Shown: positions 16,291-25,257 of the stretch, piece by piece
Layout of the letters: each line of letters starts with the position of its first letter
Position numbering within the stretch: position 1 is the stretch's first letter
Source of the DNA: an uncultured Nitrospira sp.
Lineage (GTDB): Bacteria > Nitrospirota > Nitrospiria > Nitrospirales > Nitrospiraceae
Direction of reading: 5' to 3'
Length of the DNA stretch: 64,000 bases
Assembly (NCBI GenBank): GCA_902500995.1
Contig: CABVSR010000021.1
Location: 6,548 to 70,547 of the forward strand
Program-made: the position numbers and the translations under genes
Notes under the pieces: model-generated
What the model saw: the letters and a program-made list of their open reading frames with translations, nothing else
Database searches by the model: none
Told to the model about the DNA's origin: nothing

Positions 16291-18962
16291 AGGTGGCCTT
16301 GGCTGACAAAAAACGGCCCGAGAACTAAATGATGCAGGTGGCTCTGTTGAAACGCGAGAATCGCCTCTTCCGGGGATCGCACTATCGGCTCCTCATGCAT
16401 ATTGAAGCTCGTGTTGATCAACACCGAAATCCCCGTCAGATGTTTATAGGCGGACAAGATGTCGTGCATGCCGGGATTGATCTCCCGCCTCACCAGCTGA
16501 GGACGCGCCGTACCATCGATATGGACGGCTGCCGGGCACAACCGCCGCATGGTGTCCGTACAACCAACCACCAGAGTCATGAATTCACACGGGCGTTCTC
16601 TGCCGTTCCGGATCACGAAATATTCTTCATAGTCTTCATACAATGCCATTGGAGCAAACGGCATGAATTCCGTTCGGTGGAGCTGCTGATTGAGCCAATC
16701 ATTCACCGACTTATCTCCGCAGTGGTAGAGAATGGATCGATTCCCGAGCGCTCTCGGCCCGAATTCCATACGACCGTCGCAACGAGCGACAATTTTCTTT
16801 TCTGCGAGCGCTCGCGCGACCACGTCCGCAATACGGTCCGGCTTCGTGACGTGCAACTGCGGATACCGTTGAAGCGCCGCCAGACAGTCTTCCTCCGTGA
16901 ACTCGGTTCCAAGAAACATATCGAGGACAGGCTTCGGCGCTGCAGCCTGAATGCTGAGGGCCGCCCCGACGCATAGACCGCCGTCGCCCATGTTGGGAAA
17001 CACATAGAACGAGTCGGTATCCAATTGTTCTGCCAGCGCCATATTCAGCTTCACGTTCGCCAAAACCCCGCCGGCCACCACAAGAGGAAGTCGCTCTCCC
17101 GCCAGATACGTCCGCGTCAGTCGCACGAGCTCACGTTCCATCAAGAACTGAAAGGCATAGGCAACATCCTCCCGCTTGTATCCTCGCAACAACCGCTTGA
17201 GCGGCATCTTATAGTTGCGATACTCGACCGTCAGAAGATTCACCTTGCCGGCGAGCATTTCCTTGAATTTCGGACGGATAAAACCCTCCGCATAATAGCG
17301 CTTGTTGAGCGTAAATCGCCCGTTCTCGGCCGAGAAGGTGCGCTCCACCTTTTCCATCAACTCCGGCACCGGCTTTCCATATCCCGCCAATCCCGTAATT
17401 TTTCCTTCGTGCCGCCCACCTTTGAATCCAAGAATTTGCGTGCAGGCGGTATAAAACTGACCGAACGAATTCGGGTAAAAATACTGGGCCACTCTCCTGA
17501 TGGTCGAACCTGTTCCACGGGAGATCGTGATGGACAATTCATCCCCCACTCCATCAGCGACGAGAATCAAGGCCTTCTGTGCGGCGCTCGTCCGAAACGC
17601 GGCGGAGGCATGCGACTCGTGGTGCTCAACGTACTGAAGCTTCGGACGTATGCCATACTCTGCTTCGAGAAACTGTCCGAGGGTGTCATATTTCATGGCG
17701 CGCCAGAGACAAAACGCGCGATAGGCTACGCGGCAGAAATGAGGCACGTAATCATTCCAGGAATGGAAGTCCGTCACGTCACGTTTCAAGCTCTCGACAA
17801 TGCGCGGGAGGAGGTCCCTCGGTTCGAGGCCGGACACGGCCACGGCATCAATCTCTTTCGGATTGATACCCGCCACCTGAATCGCCTCCCGAATGGAGCG
17901 AGTAGGCGGAAAGGCATCGTCGAGCTTGATGCGCGACATTCTCTCCTCGTTGATCGCGGACAGGATCTGTCCGTCTTTCACCACACAGGCGCCGGTTTCG
18001 TGCGTCGTGCTGATTCCCAGTATCGTGCGCGGGCTCAAGTCTGGCGCAGACCTTGGCCAATCCCGAACGAAATCTTCGCTGGTCGTCAGCGCGAATTCCC
18101 GCTTGACCCGATCGAACAACACATCCAGAAAGCGAAGTTTCGATCGGCTGGAAAAGTAATTATTCGTGAACAGCTTCAGGCGGAAGCTCTGCAAATCCGG
18201 CTGCCGGTCGGAAAAATCCGTGAGATGGAATAACATCGTCAAATAGTTATACCGCCGGCTGAAGCGCCGGACTTGCGCATGAAAATAGAACCGAGAGAGG
18301 TAAAACGCGTAGCAAGGGTGAAAGGGAGGCAACCATGGACCGGGATGCGGCATCGGGAACTCGAACAACCGGCTCTCCGGAAACAACAGAAAGGGCTCAG
18401 GGAAGAGCCGCTGCAATCCGAGCCGTTCCCGAAATTCATTCGTCGGAAAGATAGAACTGTCGTAGCGGTACCCGGCATCACGAAGGATCTCCAACGATTC
18501 GAAATCAATCGAGTATCCAGGGGCTCTAAATCCTTGGCATTCGATGCCCAGAACATCCTCAATGGTTTTCTTTCCGGAAGCGATTTCCTCACGTTTGTCC
18601 ATGGATGAGAGCTGATTCAAGTATCGATGAGTCAGAGAGTGACACGCGATCTTGTGGCCGGCCCGCACGACGGTTTCCACTGCGCGACGTTTTTCTCCCC
18701 GCTCCAGGTCGCTCCCGATCACAAAGTACGTGGCGGTCACTTCGTGGCGTTCGAACCATGCCAGGGAGTTCTCGACCGCCGAGGTGTAGAGTGCATCCTG
18801 CGCCCCCTCATACCGATACCCATGCCCTTGATGGATGGCGCTCAGACCATCCATATCAACATGCACAAAAGCCTTTTTCTGAATGACTTGAGACGGAAGT
18901 TCCGCGTGCGAACTCACCCGAGCCTCTGGAGGACTGGCCGCCATGGTCGTAGTTACAGGCAT
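16287..18962 (-). CDS. fusion of polysaccharide deacetylase (NodB) and carbamoyltransferase (NodU/TobZ)
   Basis: 891 aa. Residues ~30-290 are a NodB-type CE4 domain: AFVHVDMDGLSA supplies the metal Asp, ATYFVIGSD, the H-x3-H site in ACHSLTHRYL, and GFRAPGYSI (motif 3). Residues ~312-890 are a full carbamoyltransferase: ILGISTTHETGACVVKDG, VEHHESHASAAF (metal His), ILVADGVGDELS, GGRHEGKITGLAGYG, then a YrdC-like/Carbamoyltransf_C half with DGRMEFGPRALGNRSIL and INTSFNMHEEPIV. It could deacetylate a sugar residue and carbamoylate a hydroxyl in one polypeptide, using carbamoyl phosphate and ATP (known for the C-terminal family). No signal peptide is seen, so both steps would be cytoplasmic. It is coupled to the downstream GT-C gene. 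Confidence 0.9.
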   Translation of the reverse strand: MPVTTTMAASPPEARVSSHAELPSQVIQKKAFVHVDMDGLSAIHQGHGYRYEGAQDALYTSAVENSLAWFERHEVTATYFVIGSDLERGEKRRAVETVVRAGHKIACHSLTHRYLNQLSSMDKREEIASGKKTIEDVLGIECQGFRAPGYSIDFESLEILRDAGYRYDSSIFPTNEFRERLGLQRLFPEPFLLFPESRLFEFPMPHPGPWLPPFHPCYAFYLSRFYFHAQVRRFSRRYNYLTMLFHLTDFSDRQPDLQSFRLKLFTNNYFSSRSKLRFLDVLFDRVKREFALTTSEDFVRDWPRSAPDLSPRTILGISTTHETGACVVKDGQILSAINEERMSRIKLDDAFPPTRSIREAIQVAGINPKEIDAVAVSGLEPRDLLPRIVESLKRDVTDFHSWNDYVPHFCRVAYRAFCLWRAMKYDTLGQFLEAEYGIRPKLQYVEHHESHASAAFRTSAAQKALILVADGVGDELSITISRGTGSTIRRVAQYFYPNSFGQFYTACTQILGFKGGRHEGKITGLAGYGKPVPELMEKVERTFSAENGRFTLNKRYYAEGFIRPKFKEMLAGKVNLLTVEYRNYKMPLKRLLRGYKREDVAYAFQFLMERELVRLTRTYLAGERLPLVVAGGVLANVKLNMALAEQLDTDSFYVFPNMGDGGLCVGAALSIQAAAPKPVLDMFLGTEFTEEDCLAALQRYPQLHVTKPDRIADVVARALAEKKIVARCDGRMEFGPRALGNRSILYHCGDKSVNDWLNQQLHRTEFMPFAPMALYEDYEEYFVIRNGRERPCEFMTLVVGCTDTMRRLCPAAVHIDGTARPQLVRREINPGMHDILSAYKHLTGISVLINTSFNMHEEPIVRSPEEAILAFQQSHLHHLVLGPFFVSQGHL

Positions 18963-18981
18963 GACACCGTCATTCCTTCAT

Positions 18982-20919
18982 CTAGTTTCCCGTGCCCACA
19001 GCAGATGCCGGATGCGCTCCGGGCAATTGCTCGCCATCGACAAAGGCTCGAAACCAAAGTTCCAAACATAACAATCCCCAGACCTGCCGACCGAAGCTTC
19101 GTTCGTGAAGCAGCAACCGCTCCACCTCTTTCACCTGATAGATTCCCCGTTGCCGCGCACGAGGCCCCAGAAGGATGTCGCTCAGGAACTCCCGCAGCGG
19201 ACCGCGGCTCCATTCATTGAGCGGTACCGGAAATCCCATCTTGTCCTTCCGATTAAAGACCGTCTCCGGCAATAAGACCCGAACGGCATCCCGAAATACC
19301 CGTTTGGTGTCCCCACCTTTGAAACGAGCCGTCGGTGGCATTCGCGTCACAAGATCGGCGATCCGATGATCGAGCAGCGGGACTCGGGACTCCAACGACA
19401 CGCTCATGCTGGTTCGATCTTCGACTTGAAGGAGGGCCGGAAGCAGTGTTTTCAGGTCGAAGTTGGTCATCTTATTGAAATAGCTTTTCGTAGACGGGTT
19501 ATTGAAGACTTCTTGAAAGGACGCGACCATCCGAGCCTGACTCTGGCCATTCCACACGTCTCGACTGATAAGCGTATTCGCATCGTCCAGACGGCTCACG
19601 AGGCGGAAATAGCGTTGATCCATATCGTCGAACAAGCCGTCTTTCCACAAGTGTTGGAGCATCGGCTTGTACTGCCGTAACAGCGACAGATTGGGCATGA
19701 TGCTCTCCCACGTCACGACGTACCGCCCCTCGTCTTGCGTCCCGAAGATGACCCCCTTCAAACACTGCTCCAAATACGCAATGAGGTACCGTGCGTACCC
19801 GCCAAAAATTTCATCGCCCCCCTGCCCGCCCAGAACCACCTTCACATGCTCTCTCGCCAGTTTCGACACACAGTATTGGGGGAAGAGCCCGGGACCCGCC
19901 GCCGGTTCGTCCATCATATACATCAGACGAGGCATGACCTCCGCGAAATCTTGCCAATTCGGCCAGACTTCGTGATGCCGACTGTTGACATGCTCGGCAA
20001 CCGACCGGGCATAGGCCGTTTCGTCATACTGAGGGCCGTCTTTAAACGCTCCCGTGAAGGTGTGAAACTGACCGCCATAGACGGGAGCGGCGAGACACAC
20101 GACCGTCGAACTATCGATACCGCCCGAACAATGAGCGCCGACCGGCACATCACTACGCAGTTGAAGGCGCACGGAATCCTGCAACACGAGCAACAGCTGC
20201 TCCGTGTAGTAGTCCTCCGTGTGGTGGCTGTCGATCTCATAGTTGAAATCCCAATATCGCACCAGGGACGGCTCTTGATCGCGGAACGGCCGAAAAGTGA
20301 GATAGTGCGCAGGTTCCAGCTTGCGGATATGGCGAAATAGGGTCCGCGCTCCCAGGCACAACTGAAACGTCAAGTACTCTTCCAGTCCTTGGGGGTCCGG
20401 ATCAGGGGCTGCTAGACCAGCTCCAATGAGCGCCTTCGGCTCGCTCGCGAATGCAAAGCGCTTTCCATCGCACATCCAATAAAACGGTTTGATTCCCATT
20501 CGGTCACGGGCCGCGAACAACCGCTGTTGACGACGATCCCAAATCGCAAAGGCGAACATGCCGTTCAACCGCTCAAGACAACGTTCCCCCAATTCCTCGT
20601 AAAGATGGAGAATGACTTCCGTATCGCTATGCGTACGAAAGGTATGGTTCCGCATCAACTCTCGACGGAGTTCGAGATAGTTATAAATCTCCCCGTTGAA
20701 GACGATCCAAATCGATTCGTCTTCATTGGCCATAGGTTGATGACCGGCCTCAAGATCGATGATCGACAGGCGCTTGTGACCTAACGCCACGGGCCCTTCT
20801 CCCCACAATCCCTCTCCATCCGGCCCCCGATGCGACAACGACGCCATCATGGCACGCACGATCGACTGATCAACCGTGTGAGACCGATCACGATGGATCA
20901 CTCCAGCAATTCCACACAT
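18982..20919 (-). CDS. asnB: asparagine synthase (glutamine-hydrolysing)
   Basis: 645 aa. The N-terminal class II glutaminase domain starts with Cys2 (MCGIAGVIHRD) and carries SHRGPDGEG, RLSIIDLEAGHQPM and FNGEIYNYLELR. The synthetase domain has the PP-loop CSGGIDSSTV (~residue 265), GGQGGDEIFGGYARY and SLESRVPLLDHR. All catalytic motifs are kept. In polysaccharide loci such proteins are often suspected of amidating uronic acids or other acidic groups rather than making asparagine (inference). It sits between the methyltransferase and the deacetylase-carbamoyltransferase genes, 116 bases after the former, which leaves room for its own promoter. Confidence 0.9.
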   Translation of the reverse strand: MCGIAGVIHRDRSHTVDQSIVRAMMASLSHRGPDGEGLWGEGPVALGHKRLSIIDLEAGHQPMANEDESIWIVFNGEIYNYLELRRELMRNHTFRTHSDTEVILHLYEELGERCLERLNGMFAFAIWDRRQQRLFAARDRMGIKPFYWMCDGKRFAFASEPKALIGAGLAAPDPDPQGLEEYLTFQLCLGARTLFRHIRKLEPAHYLTFRPFRDQEPSLVRYWDFNYEIDSHHTEDYYTEQLLLVLQDSVRLQLRSDVPVGAHCSGGIDSSTVVCLAAPVYGGQFHTFTGAFKDGPQYDETAYARSVAEHVNSRHHEVWPNWQDFAEVMPRLMYMMDEPAAGPGLFPQYCVSKLAREHVKVVLGGQGGDEIFGGYARYLIAYLEQCLKGVIFGTQDEGRYVVTWESIMPNLSLLRQYKPMLQHLWKDGLFDDMDQRYFRLVSRLDDANTLISRDVWNGQSQARMVASFQEVFNNPSTKSYFNKMTNFDLKTLLPALLQVEDRTSMSVSLESRVPLLDHRIADLVTRMPPTARFKGGDTKRVFRDAVRVLLPETVFNRKDKMGFPVPLNEWSRGPLREFLSDILLGPRARQRGIYQVKEVERLLLHERSFGRQVWGLLCLELWFRAFVDGEQLPGAHPASAVGTGN

Positions 20920-21035
20920 GGATCAGTCATTCCCTTTCAATAGGATGGTCGCTTCTCAAACGGCGTGGTTCGCCCTATCCAGACCTGCACGCCGGATTCC
21001 ATTGCATCCGACTCGCCATCAAGCTCGATAGGCCT

Positions 21036-21875
21036 TCAAGGCGATTTCAGGCATAGATAGACGATCATCAAACCGAACCGGCGCGAGAGGAACCGGTGCA
21101 CGGGGTCCGGTATGCGGACCGGCAGCGCGCGCCGCGGCAATCCCTGACGTATCGAGTCCAGAAGATCAAACCGGCCGTGAATCATCCCATTGACATCGCG
21201 ACGCCTGTAGGCTTTCCCGAGGGGATTGTCCTTGCCGTCATACAGTCTGACAAGCTCTTCCGGCTGCGTTGCCCATAGCATGGATTCCCGTCCCCTCCCT
21301 TCCAGGCGTATCCAGGAGCGAACGAGGAGGGTGATCATCCGATACCACAAGGGATTTCGAAGGTAGAGGGTGTTGTAATAGACGGAAAAACAGGCGGTTC
21401 CGTTCGGCTTTAACACGCGATGCATTTCCTGGATACATCGCACCGTGTTCGGGGTGTGGTGAATAACCCCCTGACAGTTGACGTGATCGAAGAATCCGTC
21501 TGCATAAGGCAGCTCCTCTGCGTTCCCCAGCCGCACGTCGGCTTGCAACCCGAAGAGCCGGCATCGGCGACGGGTCAACTCGACCGCGCTGTCGGCCAAA
21601 TCACAGGCATTGACCCGAGCTCCAAGACGGCAGAACTGGTGAACCCAAAACCCAATACCGCATCCAATGTCCAATACCCGGGTCCCGGCGCGAACGAAAC
21701 GGAAATAGATCGGTGGGATCCTCCCGGAGAACTCATGCAGCGTCATCGCTTCGTGTTCCTCAAAAAACTCTCTCGTGCCGGGGTCGGCACGCGACTCTCC
21801 AGAGTAGATCGGGTTCTCATTCCAGAATCGGCGAATATCCTCAAGGGTGGGTTCTGCCGACATTCTCTCATCCAT
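21036..21875 (-). CDS. class I SAM-dependent methyltransferase
   Basis: 279 aa from the ATG at 21875; 21863 is an alternative, and the longer frame to 21959 would lie inside the upstream gene. The SAM motif TRVLDIGCGIGFWVHQF (motif I) is followed by VNACDLADSAV, LGNAEELPYADGFFDHV and IHHTPNTVRCIQEMHRVLKP, a Methyltransf_11/25 pattern. A C-terminal extension of ~90 residues (WATQPEELVRLYDGKDNPLG) is typical of sugar or lipid methyltransferases in glycan loci. Substrate unknown. It follows the GT2 gene by ten bases. Confidence 0.83.
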   Translation of the reverse strand: MDERMSAEPTLEDIRRFWNENPIYSGESRADPGTREFFEEHEAMTLHEFSGRIPPIYFRFVRAGTRVLDIGCGIGFWVHQFCRLGARVNACDLADSAVELTRRRCRLFGLQADVRLGNAEELPYADGFFDHVNCQGVIHHTPNTVRCIQEMHRVLKPNGTACFSVYYNTLYLRNPLWYRMITLLVRSWIRLEGRGRESMLWATQPEELVRLYDGKDNPLGKAYRRRDVNGMIHGRFDLLDSIRQGLPRRALPVRIPDPVHRFLSRRFGLMIVYLCLKSP

Positions 21876-21885
21876 CCGCAGGGGG

Positions 21886-22731
21886 CTACTCCGAGAGGGC
21901 CCGCCCGACCGGTGCGGATTCGCCTTTGGAACCGGCCACTCGTCGCTTGCGCTCATCAATCAGTTGCTCCCAGCGCATCCCTTCCTTCCCGCCCCAGTTA
22001 CGACAATGCTTGATAATTAAAATGAAGCATCCCAGTGTCGTGATGCTGGTCACCACCTTGCTCGTGCTCAACTTCTGCTCATAACGCAAGACAAACGGCA
22101 CCTCCCCAATACGCGCTCCCATCATGCGGAACTTGATGAGTTTTTCGAGGGTGCCCGTAAACCCAAGCCCCTTCAAATCGATGAACTTATTCCCAAAGAT
22201 GCGGAGGGCGTCTTGAACTATCCCGACGCGATAGGCCCGGTAACCGCACGTATACTCTTTGAGGCCGGGAACGGGAAATACGAGTTTGAAGAGGAGATTT
22301 GCACAACGACTGATCGTTCGGCGATACCAATCCAGCCCGGTCTGTCCTCCTCCCGGTGCATAGCGGGAGGTGGTCACCACGTCATAGCCCTCATTGAGTT
22401 TTCTCACCATATCCGCGATGTGCTTCGGCTCATGAGTATCGTCGCAGTCCATTCGAACCAGAAGATCGTCCGGCACCGCCACATCAACCACGTACTCGAA
22501 ACCGTCCCGGATGGTCTCGCCCAGCCCTCGATTATATCGATGAGCGATGACATGTATAGGATACTGGGCTCTCAGTTCCTCCAGAATCTCCACTGTCCGA
22601 TCCTCGCTGCCATCGTTCACGACGACCACGCGATAGGTCCAACCATGCTCTTTCATCGTCTTGTCGATCTTTGCGAGCAAGGGACGAAGAGCCGCTTCTT
22701 CGTTATAGGCCGGCAGGACGATGTGAATCAT
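21886..22731 (-). CDS. GT2 family glycosyltransferase (dolichyl-phosphate-mannose-synthase-like)
   Basis: 281 aa. The GT-A domain has IHIVLPAYNEEAAL, VVNDGSEDRT, the DXD-like VRMDCDDTHEP, and TCGYRAYRVG. The C-terminus has one weak hydrophobic stretch (LGCFILIIKHC) but not the two helices of GtrB-type enzymes. It likely makes a polyprenyl-phosphate sugar or adds a sugar on the cytoplasmic side. Its ATG overlaps the stop of the toroid gene by four bases. Confidence 0.85.
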   Translation of the reverse strand: MIHIVLPAYNEEAALRPLLAKIDKTMKEHGWTYRVVVVNDGSEDRTVEILEELRAQYPIHVIAHRYNRGLGETIRDGFEYVVDVAVPDDLLVRMDCDDTHEPKHIADMVRKLNEGYDVVTTSRYAPGGGQTGLDWYRRTISRCANLLFKLVFPVPGLKEYTCGYRAYRVGIVQDALRIFGNKFIDLKGLGFTGTLEKLIKFRMMGARIGEVPFVLRYEQKLSTSKVVTSITTLGCFILIIKHCRNWGGKEGMRWEQLIDERKRRVAGSKGESAPVGRALSE

Positions 22732-24485
22732 GACACATTCCTTGCCCGAGATGGCATCGCCGGCTCACCCTCGGAGACGACCAGCTCCGGCATGGAGCCC
22801 GCCGGAAAACGAATCATACACATGACTGTCCCTTGTCCGTCTTTCTTGAGCCCGTCGAGCAATCCCGAAGAGTCGAACGTCACATGGTCGCGGATCTCGG
22901 CAGGGTGGAAATACTTTGCCGATCCCATATGAATACCCGTAAAGGACCTCGTCAGCTCCAGAGATTGAAGCGGGAGCCCACCCGTGCTCTCCACGCAATC
23001 GTTTATGTGCACTGCATCCGGGAGAAAGAGCAGGCGACGACGAAGTCGCAACGGCACGATCCGCTTCTTCAGAATCAATCGCGCGAGAATTCTACGCCGT
23101 ATCCATCCGCCGAGGCGGATGCTTCGAAAGGCAGTCAGGTTCAAGATTCTCAGAAGGATGAATCGTACCGGAGTCAGCATCTCCTGACAGGCTTCTGCGA
23201 AATCAGTGTGGCAGCAGACGACATCCGTTCGTCCGGAATCGACTTCGCCCCCCAACCCAATGATCTGCGACGTCAGCAGTTTGTCATTGCTCCGTGCGCA
23301 ATATCCGGCATCTTCATAAGTAACGGCCGCAGGCTCCTTCGAGAAGATCCGGCATACGCCTCCCTTTGCGGTGTTGACCACCGCATAATACGATGGCGAG
23401 CCTGAAACGACGATCCCGCAATCCTGAAAACGATGCACACCGTTGAGCGATTCGCAGGGAAGCGGTGGGGCGTTTCCAGCCGGAGTTGGTGGCCCAAGAC
23501 ATCCTTCAAGATAGGCATAGAGGAGCGAGGCTAAATTTTCCATATCCGATGCGTCCGGAGTCAGCACGTTGCCTTGCGTGAGTCGTTGGCGCATGAACCG
23601 CGAGACAGAATCAGCCAAGGGAACCGCCGGCGCGAGTATTTCGAATCCGGCCGGAAAATACAGCGCCGTGTGCCGACTTCCATAGACGCCTCCGACACTC
23701 CCGTCCGGATGTACGGAGTAGGCATAGAACGCGATGCTGCGCCGCAACGATTCTAGCAACCGCTCCGAACCCGTTCGCCGCCAGCAGAGCGCCAGATAAA
23801 AGATCCCGAGGGATTCATACCCTGGATCCGGACCATCGTACTCACGATACCAGCCTTCGGGCGACTGGGCAGCTAGAATGCGTCCCACCACGTCGTCTGC
23901 GTGGCATCGCCATTGATCTTCATTAAGAAGGTCGGCAGCTCCAAGGAACGCCGCTGCGAACAACGCCTGGTGGTTGGTGATGACCGCATAGTCTTCACGA
24001 CTGTGAAGCGCGAATTCGCAGCCCTGCCGTACGGCACGAACAACCCGCTCTCTGAGATGCGAACCGATACCCGAATCGATCAGCCTCAATGTCTCTACCA
24101 GTCCAAAGACCATGGCGAGTGTGACGCCATGATCCTGAGTAAACGGTCCGACAGAATCAAAGGCACCATTCGGTCGTTGACGAGCACACGTATACTCCAT
24201 CGCCCCCGCAATCCAACTCAACACCTGCGCATTTTGATGATACGGATTGTTCTGAAAGGGCACGCGCCACAAGAGAGCCAACGGATAGAAATTGATTTGC
24301 AACATCGTGAGAGGAAAGTCATGAAACTTCCATGCCCAGTGAGATCGGTCAAAGCAACCGAAACTCACCGAATGCGCTTCCCGGTCCAGACAACTCAGGA
24401 GGCGAGGAATCTGTTTGAGCACCGGTGGCACATAGAGGGCGGCACGCACCGGATCGACAGCGAGGCATTCGCGTCCTCTGTTCAT
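22728..24485 (-). CDS. heparinase-like alpha/alpha-toroid protein of unknown function
   Basis: 585 aa with no signal peptide. I do not recognise a named family with certainty. Residues ~60-320 are rich in Trp/His/Tyr helices repeating at 40-60 residue spacing (AHSVSFGCFDRSHWAWKF, RQRPNGAFDSVGPFTQDHG, AQSPEGWYREYDGPDPGYE, PDGSVGGVYGSRHTALYFP). This is the look of an (alpha/alpha)-toroid as in polysaccharide lyases or glycoside hydrolases. Residues ~340-580 look beta-rich (GGVCRIFSKEPAAVTYEDAG), like the sandwich of heparinase II/III-type proteins. It is coupled on both sides, to the formyltransferase upstream and the GT2 downstream. A cytoplasmic polysaccharide-modifying or trimming role is inferred only. 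Confidence 0.65.
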   Translation of the reverse strand: MNRGRECLAVDPVRAALYVPPVLKQIPRLLSCLDREAHSVSFGCFDRSHWAWKFHDFPLTMLQINFYPLALLWRVPFQNNPYHQNAQVLSWIAGAMEYTCARQRPNGAFDSVGPFTQDHGVTLAMVFGLVETLRLIDSGIGSHLRERVVRAVRQGCEFALHSREDYAVITNHQALFAAAFLGAADLLNEDQWRCHADDVVGRILAAQSPEGWYREYDGPDPGYESLGIFYLALCWRRTGSERLLESLRRSIAFYAYSVHPDGSVGGVYGSRHTALYFPAGFEILAPAVPLADSVSRFMRQRLTQGNVLTPDASDMENLASLLYAYLEGCLGPPTPAGNAPPLPCESLNGVHRFQDCGIVVSGSPSYYAVVNTAKGGVCRIFSKEPAAVTYEDAGYCARSNDKLLTSQIIGLGGEVDSGRTDVVCCHTDFAEACQEMLTPVRFILLRILNLTAFRSIRLGGWIRRRILARLILKKRIVPLRLRRRLLFLPDAVHINDCVESTGGLPLQSLELTRSFTGIHMGSAKYFHPAEIRDHVTFDSSGLLDGLKKDGQGTVMCMIRFPAGSMPELVVSEGEPAMPSRARNVS

Positions 24486-25255
24486 AGGCTGGACGACCCT
24501 CTTGGCGGCAGAGGATCATACGTTGCCGCCGCTTCATCTTGTTTAATCCGCGGGATATCGCCATACCGTACTAAACGAACCGCCTCCAGAAGCAGCCGTG
24601 CGGCCACATGGCTCGAACGATCGCGCAACGAGTGCTCCGTCATTCCGGATTCAAGTGGAATCTTTTCTTGCAGAATGATATCCCCGGAATCGATGCCTTC
24701 TCCGATGTGATGAACTGTGACTCCTGTGCAGGATTCTTGATTCTGTAGTACCCAATAAAAAGGATTCGGTCCTCGGTGTTTGGGAAGCAATGAGGGATGC
24801 ACGTTGATGCACGCTAGGGAAGCGGCCGTGATGACCGGCAACTTTAGAATCTGACTGAAGGCAGCGACTGCGATGATATCAGGAGATAGTGAACGCAACC
24901 GACCACTGGCTTCCTCAGAATTGATGTTGCGAAACTCAAACCGTTGAAGGCGATGGGCGAGGACAAGTTCCTGCATTGAGCGATACCCCGACAGCGCAAC
25001 ATGCGCATTGCGCAACCGGATTCGTGCCCACGACAGTAACAAATCAACGCCTCGCCTGGCGACGAATCCACCTCCATACTGCGACCACGATTTTCGCAAC
25101 GTAGGCAGGATCCCACGATTGGTCGGGTGATAAATTCCCACGATGACTTCAATCCGTCGGTCTGTCGCCAATGCGTCCAAACAGGTGATGCTGATCGGGT
25201 TATAATTGTTCCCTAAAAAAAGAAGTCGCGTTTTTCCCGCCCCCTCGCCGACCAT
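24482..25255 (-). CDS. formyltransferase (Fmt/ArnA-N/VioF-like), probable sugar N-formyltransferase
   Basis: 257 aa. The formyl_trans_N core is clear: a LLFLGNNYNPIS start, SPDIIAVAAFSQIL, INVHPSLLPKHRGPNPFYW with the catalytic Asn/His, and VTVHHIGEGIDSGDII with the catalytic Asp. The tRNA-binding C-terminal domain of Fmt is absent, so a sugar nucleotide amine is a likelier substrate than Met-tRNA. N10-formyl-tetrahydrofolate would be the donor (known). The ATG at 25255 lies two bases after the stop of the deacetylase-FemAB gene; a longer frame to 25324 overlaps that gene. Confidence 0.85.
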   Translation of the reverse strand: MVGEGAGKTRLLFLGNNYNPISITCLDALATDRRIEVIVGIYHPTNRGILPTLRKSWSQYGGGFVARRGVDLLLSWARIRLRNAHVALSGYRSMQELVLAHRLQRFEFRNINSEEASGRLRSLSPDIIAVAAFSQILKLPVITAASLACINVHPSLLPKHRGPNPFYWVLQNQESCTGVTVHHIGEGIDSGDIILQEKIPLESGMTEHSLRDRSSHVAARLLLEAVRLVRYGDIPRIKQDEAAATYDPLPPRGSSSL

Positions 25256-25257
25256 GA

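Noticed and set aside
17025..18233. 402-codon plus-strand open frame
   Set aside because: It lies opposite the deacetylase-carbamoyltransferase gene, whose motifs are unmistakable on the minus strand.
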